The notes beneath the pieces were generated by a model that was given only the letters and a program-made list of their open reading frames with translations, ran no database searches and had not been told where the DNA came from. A program made the translations under genes and the position numbers. A stretch of DNA of 64,000 bases from Bryopsis sp. KO-2023 (lineage: Eukaryota > Chlorophyta > Ulvophyceae > Bryopsidales > Bryopsidaceae), in the NCBI GenBank assembly GCA_030272585.1, contig BSYQ01000001.1, positions 8,633,001 through 8,697,000 on the forward strand, read 5' to 3'. Shown here piece after piece: positions 25,806 to 36,227 of this stretch (within the stretch, counting starts at the first letter, position 1; each line of letters opens with the position of its first letter).

Positions 25806-28376
25806 CTATTTTTTTTTACTTTGAATTAAAGGTCGCCATTCCGAAGAGAAACCGGCACAGTCGGCATCGAAGCATTTTTGGCAATAATCACGGGAGGTCA
25901 GATTCACCAACAAATGAATGTGATTCTTCGCATGATTTCGGCCGATGTTCTCACAGTAGTGGCTCCCATTTCCAAGAAAGGCATACGACACCAACTCGCA
26001 GCAACTCCCGAGCACCATTATAGAATTCACCTGAAAAGAAATGACCTCCATCTTTCATCCATTTGTTCGATAAAGGGTCAACTCAAGAAGAGGTAAGGCT
26101 CTTTTTTTAGCACATTCACATCTTTTTCGCCTTATTTCGCACACCACCAAAAGTCCAAAACACACAAACTGAGAAGAGCAAACGACAGTGACCCCATGTC
26201 GTACTGAGGAAGAACTTTTTCTTCTTCCAAACTAAGACCGGCCTGGGGGGAAAAAACGATACAAAAAGCAAGATAGGTAACGCACCGATGCATGTTGCCC
26301 AGATCGCCTTTTTGCGATTTTCTCCATGTATGGAATCAGCCCTCGGATAGCTTTCACGAACTTTTCTTCGAGCACCACATCCTTGTCGCATTTCACTGGC
26401 ACCTCGTTCAATGCTCGTGAACCTACAAACTTCTTTGTGTTTCCGATACCACCCCTCCTCTCCTGTAAGGAGACTATTTTATGATCCTTCTTTTCAACAA
26501 ATCCCTGTTGGAAAAACCCAAAAAACTGAGACAACCCTCACAAGACATTATGTTGTGCACAAACAGTCCAATAATTCACAATCCGAAATCATCAGCATTT
26601 TCATTTTTTTTTAATTTGAAAAACATTAAATCCATTTCTCGGCAACATTTCCCGGACCAAAAATATTATAACGATTCTGTAGTTGCTCCGTCGGCTACGA
26701 CCAACAAGAAAAAATGTAAAAAAAGTGATAAGGAAACAAAATGTAGTGATTCTGTGGGAATAACCATTACATTTTTCATTTTAGTGAGGAAAAAAACAGA
26801 GGGGGGGGGGACAGGACAAACCTGATATGTGGACATATCATAGAGTTGGACTCCTTCCTTGACACTGCAGATCAATCCCAAATGAAACAATTTCCTGTAA
26901 GAGGAAGCTGTCAAAGTAGTCACTGTAGCCATGGAGAAGCGTTTTGTTGGTAGCAGCTTAGCGTTGCGACCAGCTTTGGTATTGTACATCATTCGAAAGT
27001 TGCGATTTCTGCAAAAGCAAAAACACAACACACACTTCAAAACATGTAGATGAGTTGTGCAGAAGCAATCAACACAACAGAATCCAGCGATTGATTTTCT
27101 CACCTTGAGTATACCGATCTGTCCACAAAATGAGCGCATGTTTTTCCGTCTTTCGATTTGACCTTCAACTCGTCCCGACCCAGAGTTTCCAGAAAGGTGT
27201 TCACCAGCACTTTGACATGCGAGTTGTCCTTGAATGCATGGTTCGGTAGACGGATCACGAGGTGCCTCGAGAATTTGATGTCTGTCGTCGAGTCAAGCTC
27301 CAGAATAAACGAGTCGGCGAGAGTGAGGCCCAGCCACTTACTTTGCACAATCAAAATACAAATCAGGAATTCAATCAAGGATTTTTATTTTTTTTTCACC
27401 AACATGCATATCTTTATATATTTATCAGAAGGTATTTTACTAGGTTTACTGTATTTTAGATGCAACTGTGGCGGGTTTTTCCAGAATTCACTTTGAGCTG
27501 GATTCTTACTAAGGGTACGGCCAAATCACCTCATTGTGGACGGCCTTCGTTGGGCAAGTTTGCCCAATGTGAATTAAACATTCATTCATTCATATACTTA
27601 AGTATATATATTCACGGCCTTTTGGCCTTGTGCAAAATCCTTTCAATTCAATATATCTCCACATGTTGAGGACAAATCAAACCATCATATCCAAAGATTG
27701 CGTAACTGCATTAGCAAGAGATGATCACCAGCTTCATGTTTGGCGGAGGTGTCGCGGAAATCCTGGTGTCTTTCACCGTAGATCATAAATTTCGATGTAC
27801 AAATTTCCATGTAGGTAGTTAATGCACCCGCTGTTATGTTCGTGTAACGCACCGCAGAAATCCGTCGAGCTTCGCCACCAATTCCTCCACCATGCGGCAA
27901 CCGTCCAGGTCTTCGTTCTGTTCCTTTTCATACTCCAGGTCGAAGTAGAGGTGGCAAGGGTACCCTTCACGAACCATCTCGTAATACGATGGCATCTCTT
28001 GGCGTTTGGATTCCTCCGCCATGCTTTGGTACGTCGCCACGACATACCCGAAAGGCGTCCCTGAGGGCTTCCCGTCAACATCTCGTCCCACCGCCTTTCT
28101 TTTGTTGCCCGCGAACGTGATCTCCTGACTGAACGCAAAGTAGCGTGGCCGTTTCGACCCTCTGGCGCCAGATTCGGTAACGGCGTCACCACTGTTCATT
28201 TTGTCAATTTTCTCGTAGCACGCCTGTTGAGTGGAACACCAGATGAGCGGTTTGTATTCCTCTGGCCCGCTTTTCCCGTCTTCGTTCCAGTCTTCGAACT
28301 GCACCGGAGTGATCCTTATCCTTTGCGGTTTCGGAACTGCCACGTTATCCTTCCCCAATCCGGACGCTTCCCCCAT
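25806..28376 (-). CDS. PRIMPOL: PrimPol, DNA-directed primase/translesion polymerase
   Basis: Exons 28376-27853, 27340-27104, 27008-26822, 26504-26286 and 26030-25806 close to 463 residues. The archaeo-eukaryotic primase core shows motif I CHLYFDLEYE (metal-binding Asp ~146 and Glu ~148), motif II FSRHLVI and motif III HFVDRSVYSRNRNFRMMYN. A C-terminal Zn-knuckle follows: YCENIGRNH with QKCFDADC, i.e. C-x6-H...C-x4-C spaced as in human PrimPol. It reprimes stalled forks and bypasses lesions in nucleus and mitochondria. A GTG at 28394 is in frame upstream; ATG 28376 is preferred. The human protein is ~560 residues; the shorter length here reflects a reduced C-terminus (the RPA-binding region was not seen). 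One inverted-repeat arm beg ins ~130 bp upstream. Confidence 0.93.
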
Positions 28377-28504
28377 ATTGCAACTTCGAGACACTGATTG
28401 AATCCTCGTTTACCCGCCCTCCACTCCACCATCAAGCAACACCCAAAAGTCGAAAGCTGCAGCTAAAGTGCTGTACACCCCCTCCCTTTTCGCGCGTATT
28501 TTGC

Positions 28505-28758
28505 ATGGGTATGGAACCAAATCCACCCAAACGCGTGCAAAAAAGTCAGACTGGCCGACGTCAGCGTCCACATCATCATTCAGCGTGCACGCGAAGAAAT
28601 CCCTCCAAGTGCAACCAAGCACAAGTGCTCCAGACCACAGCCAGCTCCGTCTTAGACACAGGGACGTCGACGCAAGTTGACGCCCGTTCTGGAACCCCAC
28701 GACGCAACGTCGACGATATCTTGACGTCCCATTGTTACCCCTTCTGATTGTTTACGTT
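28505..28758 (+). repeat. Inverted repeat, left arm (upstream of PrimPol)
   Basis: These 254 bp match the reverse complement of 30244-30497 at about 98% (about five differences in the best-aligned 240 bp). The arm is rich in CG and ACGT cores, such as GACGTCAGCGTCC and GTCGAC. Both strands stay open for about 70-80 codons, without an ATG of clear merit. The arm starts 129 bp upstream of the PrimPol ATG. Confidence 0.92.
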
Positions 28759-30243
28759 GAAGAACATCACACTGTGGGGCTATTTTGTCATGGATAGAGG
28801 GTTCCTTGTTGTTCTGGTCTGCAGGCATCCTTTGCTGGGTGTGGTAGAGTCGATGGTTTGTCATTGGGGGGGGGGGAAGTGGGGGAAACGAACTCATGAC
28901 ACAGGGGGGAGGATGTCTCTGTTGTCATTTTTGATGCTGAGGGTGCAACAGGAAGCCCCTGTGGCGTGGAAGAATAAGGTAACTTGAAAAGAAAGCAGGG
29001 TCATGAATGGTAAGGGTTGTATTTTGGATTTGGAAAGATTAAGTATGGCTGCACTGGTGAGGTGTGCCAGGGTTCAGAAAAGGAAGTCCAATCGAAATTT
29101 GGAGAGGACAAGAGGGGGGGAACTTGTATGATTTTCTTGTAACTGTTTTGAAAAAAGAAAAGGAAGAGGGGGGGGGGGGGAAGGGGTTAACTTTTTCTTG
29201 CTAGCTTCAGTTCAACGGTGACCGTCTAATTTAAATGGGGGTTTTTGATGATGGTGATGGAATTCTGGAATAAGGTGAGAGGGGTAAACAAAATGCAATA
29301 AACGTATATGGCAGCTGAGGGGATATGGAAGGAGAGAAACATCACTTGTACACTTTTCAAGTACATTTTTCAAGTCCTCACTTTTGCCAAGGATAAGTCA
29401 TGAAAACAAGGTTGAAAGAGTTCTTCGAATTTGCTTGCTAGATCCTCACTGCAAGGCCCCGCTCCTGGATGACATTTCATTCTGGTGGGATGTAATTGAA
29501 AATGTGTTCTTTGGGGAATTTCGATGCTGGCTTGGTTTTTGAGAACATAGGAGTTGTTGAATGCTCTTGTGAACGAACACGTTAACTAAGGTCATCAAAA
29601 TAGGGTACCATTGGATTTGTTATAATTTGTGGCACAGAACTTGTAAGCCTGCTGTGACTCCCTGTGTGCTTGTCGACCTTAAAGAACATAGGATCAGTAT
29701 TTGTTTTTGTGCTAATTTATTTGATGGTCAGAAACGAAACTTAAATCCCCTGCAATCTGCACAGTCTGAAAAAATTTCAGTGTACTGAGAATATCGCTTG
29801 CTATCAACCAGCAAAAAATTCGTGGGATGTTTTTGGATCAAACTAGAAATTCTCAGCCACTCCCCTGCATCCAGTTTGTGTCGCATGAATACTTTTCGAA
29901 GCCCTCCTGGTTACATATGAGCCTCACATTGTCAAGCTGACAACAAATTACTCTTGAAAAAAACAAGCCTCCTCCTGGGACACTTCACTCCTGTCTACTC
30001 AACAAGAATTGTCATTCCATCAGCCCCAAAAGAAGCAACCCCCCCCCCCCAAAAAAAAAACATGCACTCTACCTACTTGACAAGAACATCATAAGATGCT
30101 CTCCACAGCCCCTGGTTCTCAATAGCTCTTGCACTCCATCCTTCCCCAAGCTTGTGAACTTAAACCCGATGAACTCCTCGTAGGAATGCTCATCCTGGAT
30201 CCTATCATTCGTCGCAAACCTGGGCGGATGGGCTCGTCGAGAG
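28759..30243. other. Loop between inverted-repeat arms, no gene seen
   Basis: About 1.5 kb with no open frame of note, no transposase motif and no snRNA or tRNA that I recognise. It carries G10-G14 runs at ~28866 and ~29168, and a C12A10 tract at 30039-30060. Confidence 0.6.
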
Positions 30244-30497
30244 AACGTAAACAAACAGAAGGGGTAACAATGGGACATCGAGATATCGTCGACGTTGCGT
30301 CGTGGGGTTCCAGAACGGGCGTCAACTTGCGTCGACGTCCCTGTGTCTAAGACGGAGCTGGCTGTGGTCTGGAGCACTTGTGCTTGGTTGCACTTGGAGG
30401 GATTTCTTCGCGTGCACGCCGAATGATGATGTGGACGCTGACGTCGGCCAGTCTGACTTTTTTGCACGCGTTTGGGTGGATTTGGTACCACTCCCAT
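30244..30497 (-). repeat. Inverted repeat, right arm (upstream of small helix protein)
   Basis: Reverse-complement copy of 28505-28758. The arm end that faces PrimPol on the left faces the gene at 30660 on the right, so each arm has the same orientation relative to its neighbouring gene. It ends 162 bp before that ATG. Confidence 0.92.
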
Positions 30498-30659
30498 TTT
30501 GCATGCCTGCCAGCAAAGGAAAGGATGACTGGTGGTGTGTCCAGAATGACGTGTAATCCTCACTCGTTTTTGTCACGGAACGTTGCCTTCCCACACTGCT
30601 CAGAAAATCGAAACAGCAAAAAGAAAAACTATTGATCGTCAGGTGTACACGAAAAGGAA

Positions 30660-30934
30660 TGGACACTTTCAAGAAATTCGCTGATAGTACCAAACAGGGC
30701 GTCCAAAAGGGTGTGGTTTGGGCTAAAACGGACGGCGTCGATCTGGCGAAAGCTGCGGGCCAGAAGAGCAAGGAGGGGGTTTCTAAAGGGGTTGCCTGGG
30801 CGAAAAAGGACGGAAAAGACATGGCCAAGAGGGGTGCTCAGACCACCAAGGTCGGGGTCGTGAGTGCAGCAAACTGGACTTCGGACGCCGGGAAAAGAGG
30901 AATATCGAAGTTGTCGTCGAAAGTCAAGAGATGA
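30660..30934 (+). CDS. Small basic protein with two amphipathic-helix repeats (LEA-like)
   Basis: A single exon of 91 codons starting at ATG 30660. Two tandem ~26-residue units can be aligned: KQGVQKGVVWAKTDGVDLAK and KEGVSKGVAWAKKDGKDMAK, each followed by AAGQKS or RGAQTT. The protein is Lys/Ala/Gly-rich, has no Cys and would form amphipathic helices, like LEA or other stress-type disordered proteins. I recognise no named family. The presence of an inverted-repeat arm just upstream suggests its promoter is shared in sequence with that of PrimPol. A stress role is speculation. Confidence 0.65.
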
Positions 30935-33552
30935 GGGGCTGCTGTCATGGGTTGCTTTTGAGGGGAAAAAAAATTATGACATATTTTTATCGAATCAGGG
31001 GCAGCAAGGAAGGTAGCCACTGCATGTGTGGATTTCGTTGTTGGGACATGAGGGGATGAATTGAAGATTGAGTATTGAACATTGTTTGGGTTGGATTCGA
31101 GGGTGTGGTGTATGGGTAACGAGGGGAAGGGGGGTTGCTCTTCAAAAAACAAAAGCAATTGTGACGACTGTGTGTAGGATGGTGTTTTGTACATTCGATA
31201 TTTCTGATTGTAAAACTTTGCATTGAGCAGTGTCAGAGGGGTGGCTGCTTTGGTTGAATTCAATATTTTTTCAAAGAAAAACAAAAACAGTTCATGGGGA
31301 GGTAGTCCCAGTGAGGGGTGACGTGTTGGAATGCAATCGATGGCAACTGCATCCACGTCAAACCTTTTTTCTTCAGTGCTCTGGGGGGAGGTGGGGTTAT
31401 TTCTAGATTTCCACATTTTGTTTCATGTATGTGTGTAGGTGTACGTTTTTGACACAAGTGGATGTGCAAAAAAAATGCTCCACAAGAATATCAGAATCCC
31501 TTTGCATCTTTGGCCTTTTTTAAAAACCTTGGTATATTCCCCCAACACCTTACTGGCCCTCATGAAGAAACACAATAGTTTTTTTCCGATAACTCTCCAC
31601 AAAAATTATGCTGAGCATTAATTTGAAACTGCTCGATGGCCCATCCTGACTGCCACTTCACATGTTGGGAAGGACGAAAGCAAATCCTGAGAGGGGTCTA
31701 TGATTTTGCTTCTACTTCCCCTCCATTATCAGCCCTTATTTGGCTGCTCCCATATTAAAAAAAAAAAAAGGAAAGCAACTGTGCCTCGGCCCGAAAGAAG
31801 AATTGTGCGGCCAACGAAGCGAGGTACAATCCTTTTGCCGTTTTGACCCGGCTTCCTGTGTTTTTTTTTACTTTTGAGGCAACTGGGGATTAAAGCTGTT
31901 TTTCGAGGTTGGTGTGAAGTTGGGGAGATGAGGTGGGGGAGGGGGGGGGGGACTGAAGCAAATGTTGGCGGCCAGAGCTGGTCCAATATTGTTAACTAAA
32001 TCAAAATCATGGTTCCGTTTGTTGAAAAGGTTCTTGAAGATGGGTGTGTTCCTCATCAATGAGAAAAGGAGTTGGTGAATTTATTGGTCTCAGTCAAACT
32101 ACTGTAATATGTCCAGATGCCAAACAAATGGAAAAAAAAAATTGCAGGGAAGAATTCTCCCATTGTTCTTTGTTAAACATTAAGAAATAGCCTTTGCAAC
32201 CTGATTCTGCCCCCGTTTTCATCAAAAGACTGCTGTTTCGGGGCCTGGGATCACTGTGGATTTTCCCATTGCAATGGGAAAATCCAGAAACAGTATCAGT
32301 ACACCAGAAACAGTCAATGGAGCCAGCCATCCCGAAGAGTAGGCCATTGATTTCTATCTTCTCTGCAATGTATCTATTCTGGACTTCTTATGTCCATAAT
32401 TGAAGAGGTGAATGTCCCCTCACATGAAACAGAGCCGGAGTTGCTGAGCATGTGATGCTGCTTCAGCAGTCTTTCAACCAAATCCACATAGATGAGACTG
32501 CACATTTCTGCTCGTTGATAACATTACTATTGTTTTTGATTCTTGTTAGTGCGTTTTTCCGGCTCTGCCTTGGAAAGGAATGATGAGTTGTATCGCTGCT
32601 GCCGGTGGGGCGGTGTTGTTTTCTTTTGTTGAATTCAACAATCCTTTTTTCTTTTTTTTGCTTTTGCCTCAACTTTCTGGGATTGTGTGGGAAGGGCTGG
32701 GGCTGGACAAGGGGAGCAGGGTCGGATACCTTCTTTGATTACAGGGGGGCCTGACGACAGGGTTTTAAAAGGCTTTTACCCTAGGGTATGAAAGAAGCGA
32801 ATGAACGCTGTGTTGGTGTATATACCAAAAACAAGGGAAACACTTTTGTAAGAAGTTCTTTCAACAGTGTTAAGATGTTGCTTCTGCTTCCCACAGGTTC
32901 CATTGATTTTTCCTTCAAAAACTGCCCCCCCCCCTCCTCTTTTCTCGTTACTGAGCAGTTACAACTGAAATAAAAAAGAAAAAAAAGAAAAAGGGAACTG
33001 GTGGTGGTGAAAACGTTTTTGAAAACTGTGAGTAGCTTTTTGGGAAGTGTACATAGGAGAGTGGAGGGGTTATGCGTTCAATTTCTTCACGGGTGGATGA
33101 ATACCTGGTAGAAGAAGGGGTGACGCACTCAGTTCAAGGGGAGCATTTGGTGGGGGGGGGGATGCAGAGAAGGAAACCAACAGGGGAGGGAGCTCAGCAG
33201 TGGCAAAGGCTTCGCTTGTTCTATTTGTTTTTTCTTTGCTTTCTTTGTATTTGTTTTTTGTTCCTTTGTCTCTTGGAGATAATTGTCTTGTTGAACAGAA
33301 TTAACAGGAACGAAGAAAAAAGTGGATGTGGAGTTTATTGCTAACCGCAACACAAGATGGATGCATCTTTTCTGCTTTGCTCTAAAATCATTACCATTTT
33401 TTTTTGTTGGAAATATTATTTGATCCACTATATTTTTTATCACGTCAATCACAATAAAAAGAAACACAAGCAAAGAAACAAAATCCAAGCACTTTCACAA
33501 ACCAGGCACAGCACAAACAGAAAAAAATTGAAAGAAATGAACATTAGAGTTT
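30935..33552. other. Intergenic, no gene seen
   Basis: About 2.6 kb of A/T-rich sequence with short frames only. It includes a 30-bp perfect palindrome (32257-32286). I see no RNA gene or mobile-element protein. Confidence 0.55.
32257..32286. repeat. Perfect 30-bp palindrome
   Basis: The half-site TGGATTTTCCCATTG is followed immediately by its exact reverse complement with no spacer. It could be a cruciform, a dimeric protein-binding site or a foldback remnant. Confidence 0.9.
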
Positions 33553-33671
33553 GGGTGCATAACACCTTTTTAAAAATAATGATTTAGAGCGATTGCATTC
33601 GCAAATGGCCCTCGGTATCCTTTAGTAAAAGGCGAAAGGGTAGCACGACAGCAGAACCATCTGCACCGCTT
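33553..33671 (-). ncRNA. U5 spliceosomal snRNA
   Basis: Read on the minus strand, the conserved loop I is intact: a CCTTT stem, then CGCCTTTTACT, then AAAGG. An outer stem pairs ATGGTTCT with AGGGCCAT in full, allowing G-U. Downstream lie an Sm-type site (ATTTTTA) and a terminal hairpin GGTGTTATGCACC. The total of ~119 nt suits U5. Loop I holds exon ends during both splicing steps. Both ends are approximate. TATA-like GATATAAG precedes the 5' end. It lies ~120 bp downstream of U1 on the same strand. Confidence 0.85.
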
Positions 33672-33791
33672 ATATCCAATCACTGAAAGTATGAAATAAT
33701 GAAGCAAATATAATCAATTCCTGCTGATGTTTCAGGAAGTAATGGATTAAAAAAAAGGAAAGCCATCCAAGTGGCGGCTGTTTTTTTGTTT

Positions 33792-33952
33792 GGTGCCGAG
33801 GAGCGCAAGCGCTTTCTCAGCCTACCAAAAATAGTACCGTGGGAGCACCCCATAAGGGGTCCCTGCCTCAACCGATCCATTGGTGCCAAAAGATCAGAAG
33901 AGACAGACCGTTCCCCTGCGTGAGCAGGAACAAGCCCCGGTCAGGTAAGTAT
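33792..33952 (-). ncRNA. U1 spliceosomal snRNA, divergent
   Basis: On the minus strand it begins ATACTTACCTG, the exact U1 5' end that pairs with 5' splice sites. A hairpin with a CTGCTCACGCAG core follows, then a GGGACCCC...GGGGTGCTCCC stem, an Sm-like site (ATTTTTGGTAGG) and a last stem-loop, GCTGAG/CTCGGC with inner GCGCTTGCGC, like stem-loop 4 of known U1. The ~161 nt matches U1 size. The usual U1-70K loop and U1A-binding loop are not recognisable as such, so the proteins may bind a changed RNA, or the loops have drifted. Identification rests on the 5' end, the Sm site and stem-loop 4. Confidence 0.8.
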
Positions 33953-35013
33953 GATTTTGCATTGGAGGGCGTCCTTTGTTGAAGGAACTGGGGCTTCTTG
34001 TGCTTCTGTAGTTTTCACGTCTCCGATCCGAGCTCGAGTCCCCTCGATTGACAGTTTTTAAAATTAGATGTTGCACACGAACAATCAAATAAGGATTGCG
34101 AAAATGACAAACCAAGGTCAGAACGCGCTTTGGTGAGGCTTGACGGAGGAGGGTGGATGGTGGTAGGACGAAAAAGGGAGGAACTCAATCAATCAGGCCA
34201 CCCCTCCCCCATGGCCAGAAAGAGCAACATATCCAGACCAAAAACACTTCTGGCCACTCATGGATCTGGGTTCTACCACCTGCAGCAGATTCTGCTGTGG
34301 GATCACTTGGGAATCAGCCCTTTCTTCCATGATCCGAGTTTTGTCAAACCGAAATGTTTCTCCGTTCGCTGTAGTCTGATGTTTGTTTGTTCGCTGCTGT
34401 TCAGCCCAGGCAAGATCGGCCCGTGGGCCATGCAGAAATCAATCAGTCACTTTGCGCCGCGAAATAACTCAGGCGCAAAGGTCGATCTAGAAACCGCCGA
34501 ACAACGGACAAGACCCGAACTTTTCATTTGTAACATCCAATAACACGTCCCGAGGAGTTCCTCGTTTGATCCCTTCCTGTCTGCTTTATCTGGGTTCAAG
34601 GATGCGCGATATCATTCCCTGAAGCCACGGACAGGAGCTGGCCTCGTCACCAAATGAGGACGTAACTCCACGGCCTTCGCGAAGCCCCACTCGCAAGCAA
34701 GCAAGAAAACAAACAAACAAACAAACAAACAGTTTTTCACCAGTGTGGACGCGATGCAAACCTTCCTTTTGGTGGTCATAGCATTTTGCTATGACCAGCG
34801 GCCGTGTCACGTGATCAGTGTTTCACTGCTACGCTTATCTATTAATAGCGATACGTTTTATACTCTTTTTTCAGATAAAAGTATCGAGATACGTTTGATA
34901 CGTTCTTCAGTATTGGCGCTTTTTCCTTTATTTCCTTGTTTGAGGAGAAGTGAGAACGTGAAACTGATTCATTTCGACATTTGGGCGTGAATGTCGTACA
35001 AGTTCTATGAGAT
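33953..35013. other. Intergenic; (AAAC)n at 34706-34730
   Basis: This region holds the upstream (promoter) side of the U1 gene and then unassigned sequence. A plus-strand frame of 137 codons at 34130-34543 shows no recognised motif and is not supported. A short AAAC microsatellite lies at 34706-34730. Confidence 0.5.
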
Positions 35014-35252
35014 GTGGGGCCGGGGGGGGCCAGGCCCCCCTAGAAATTTTCTGCCCCCCCCCCCCCCCCAAAAAAAAAAAAATGTCAAGGAGCAAGGGAA
35101 AAAAAACAACAAAATTCCCCTGGAAATCTACATCACCATGCGGCATGGTCCGTGCCGCAATCAACTGTTTCTGACCCCCTCAAAAAAACTTGAGCCCCAC
35201 CCCAAAAACTTGTGGCCCCCCTTCTCTGAAATCCTGGTTGCGCCTATGGTTT
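35014..35252. mobile_element. Candidate MITE-like G/C-tract element
   Basis: A G-rich start (GGGGCCGGGGGGGGCC) is followed by C16A13, and the segment ends TCCTGGTTGCGCCTATGGTTT. The end resembles the right end of a shorter element at 61084-61142 (TCCTGGCTATGCCTATGG). Short non-coding elements with such GGCGTAGCC/GGGGG ends are common in eukaryote genomes. There is no protein and no target-site duplication that I can fix. Confidence 0.4.
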
Positions 35253-35548
35253 TAACACATGAAACGGGGCTGAAGTGCTGCTGCTTTTTCCCCATCACTT
35301 TGTTTTGTCCTCTGCATCTACTTTGAGACCCAGGGTTTGAGTGCTTAAACTGGCGCTGGTGGTTGGGAGCGTATCCGGTTTCCTGTTCCAAAGAGCCTGT
35401 GCAAGAATACTTTTCCATTAGCACCTATTAAAACTGGCCTAACCAGTGGTCAGTGACCACCACCCAGTTCTGCTTGCTTATGCTCCAAAAAAAATATTCT
35501 ATTCATTAAAATATTGAGTCTCAAAGTAGATACAAAACTGGGTGGCCA

Positions 35549-35796
35549 AACTGCATTTGGGACACTGAAGATGGTGCGATGTCTGCCTGGAGGTCCATTG
35601 TCTTTGGTGGCTTTGCTGTGAATTTGTTGTCAGACATTTCACAGAGCAAGCACTGACCCTAAACAATCTTTGCCAACTTCTGACAGATTCGTTGGGACCA
35701 TTCTCTTCTTCATTCTGATTTATGTTGGTGCCCGTTTTCATTAATCAGAGGCATGCTTGGAGATACGCAAGGCCATGAAGGTCTGATGCTCAAGGC
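35549..35796 (+). pseudogene. Truncated copy of Cys-rich protein B 3' end
   Basis: The segment aligns with 61458-61776: the end of exon 7 (GGCCAAACTGCATTTGGGAC), the following intron (CCTGGAGGTCC...GCTGTGAAT) and the start of exon 8 (TTTGCATTAATCAGAGGCATGCTT-like). Similarity is roughly 80% by eye, with deletions in the intron part. The reading frame and splice sites are not preserved, and I see no other exons around it. Because the intron is present, it arose by DNA duplication and not by reverse transcription. Confidence 0.85.
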
Positions 35797-36227
35797 TGTG
35801 TTGTCCCAGTGTTGATTTTTTGGATCTGCATGATGACCGATATTTGCAGCAATTATCCTTTGTTGGGGGAATATCCCGTTCACACGCATCAGGTTTCACA
35901 ATGGGGTGGTTATTGTTCAATAATCAAGTTCAACAAGCAAATTTTCATTTCCCAAAATAAAAACCTGCTAAAAATGTTCCAATCACAGACTTCTTCCCCC
36001 CCCAAAGTCACACTGCCTGCAACAACATCAACACCACCACCAAAACTCACCTAATAAAAAGCGCAAATACTAAGGACTTTTCGACGAAAGAAATGACGGC
36101 AGGAGCGGTGTTTTTTTGTTTGTTTTCTTTTCTGGTGTTTTTCAATTATGCTAATGCACACTCCTCGACAGCACTGAAAGCTGTCATCATCCCTAGTCAT
36201 CCTACCCAGTTTATGAAATTAATGCAG

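Noticed and set aside
27530-27660. CGGCCTTTTGGCCT resembling part of U2 snRNA
   Set aside because: The U2 5' end and branch-pairing sequence are absent; it is a short palindrome only.
28410-28747. Open frames of 80-96 codons on both strands of each inverted-repeat arm
   Set aside because: No convincing ATG, overlapping opposite frames, and the conservation is explained by the repeat itself.
34130-34543. 137-codon plus-strand frame near U1
   Set aside because: No family resemblance and overlaps the region upstream of the U1 gene.
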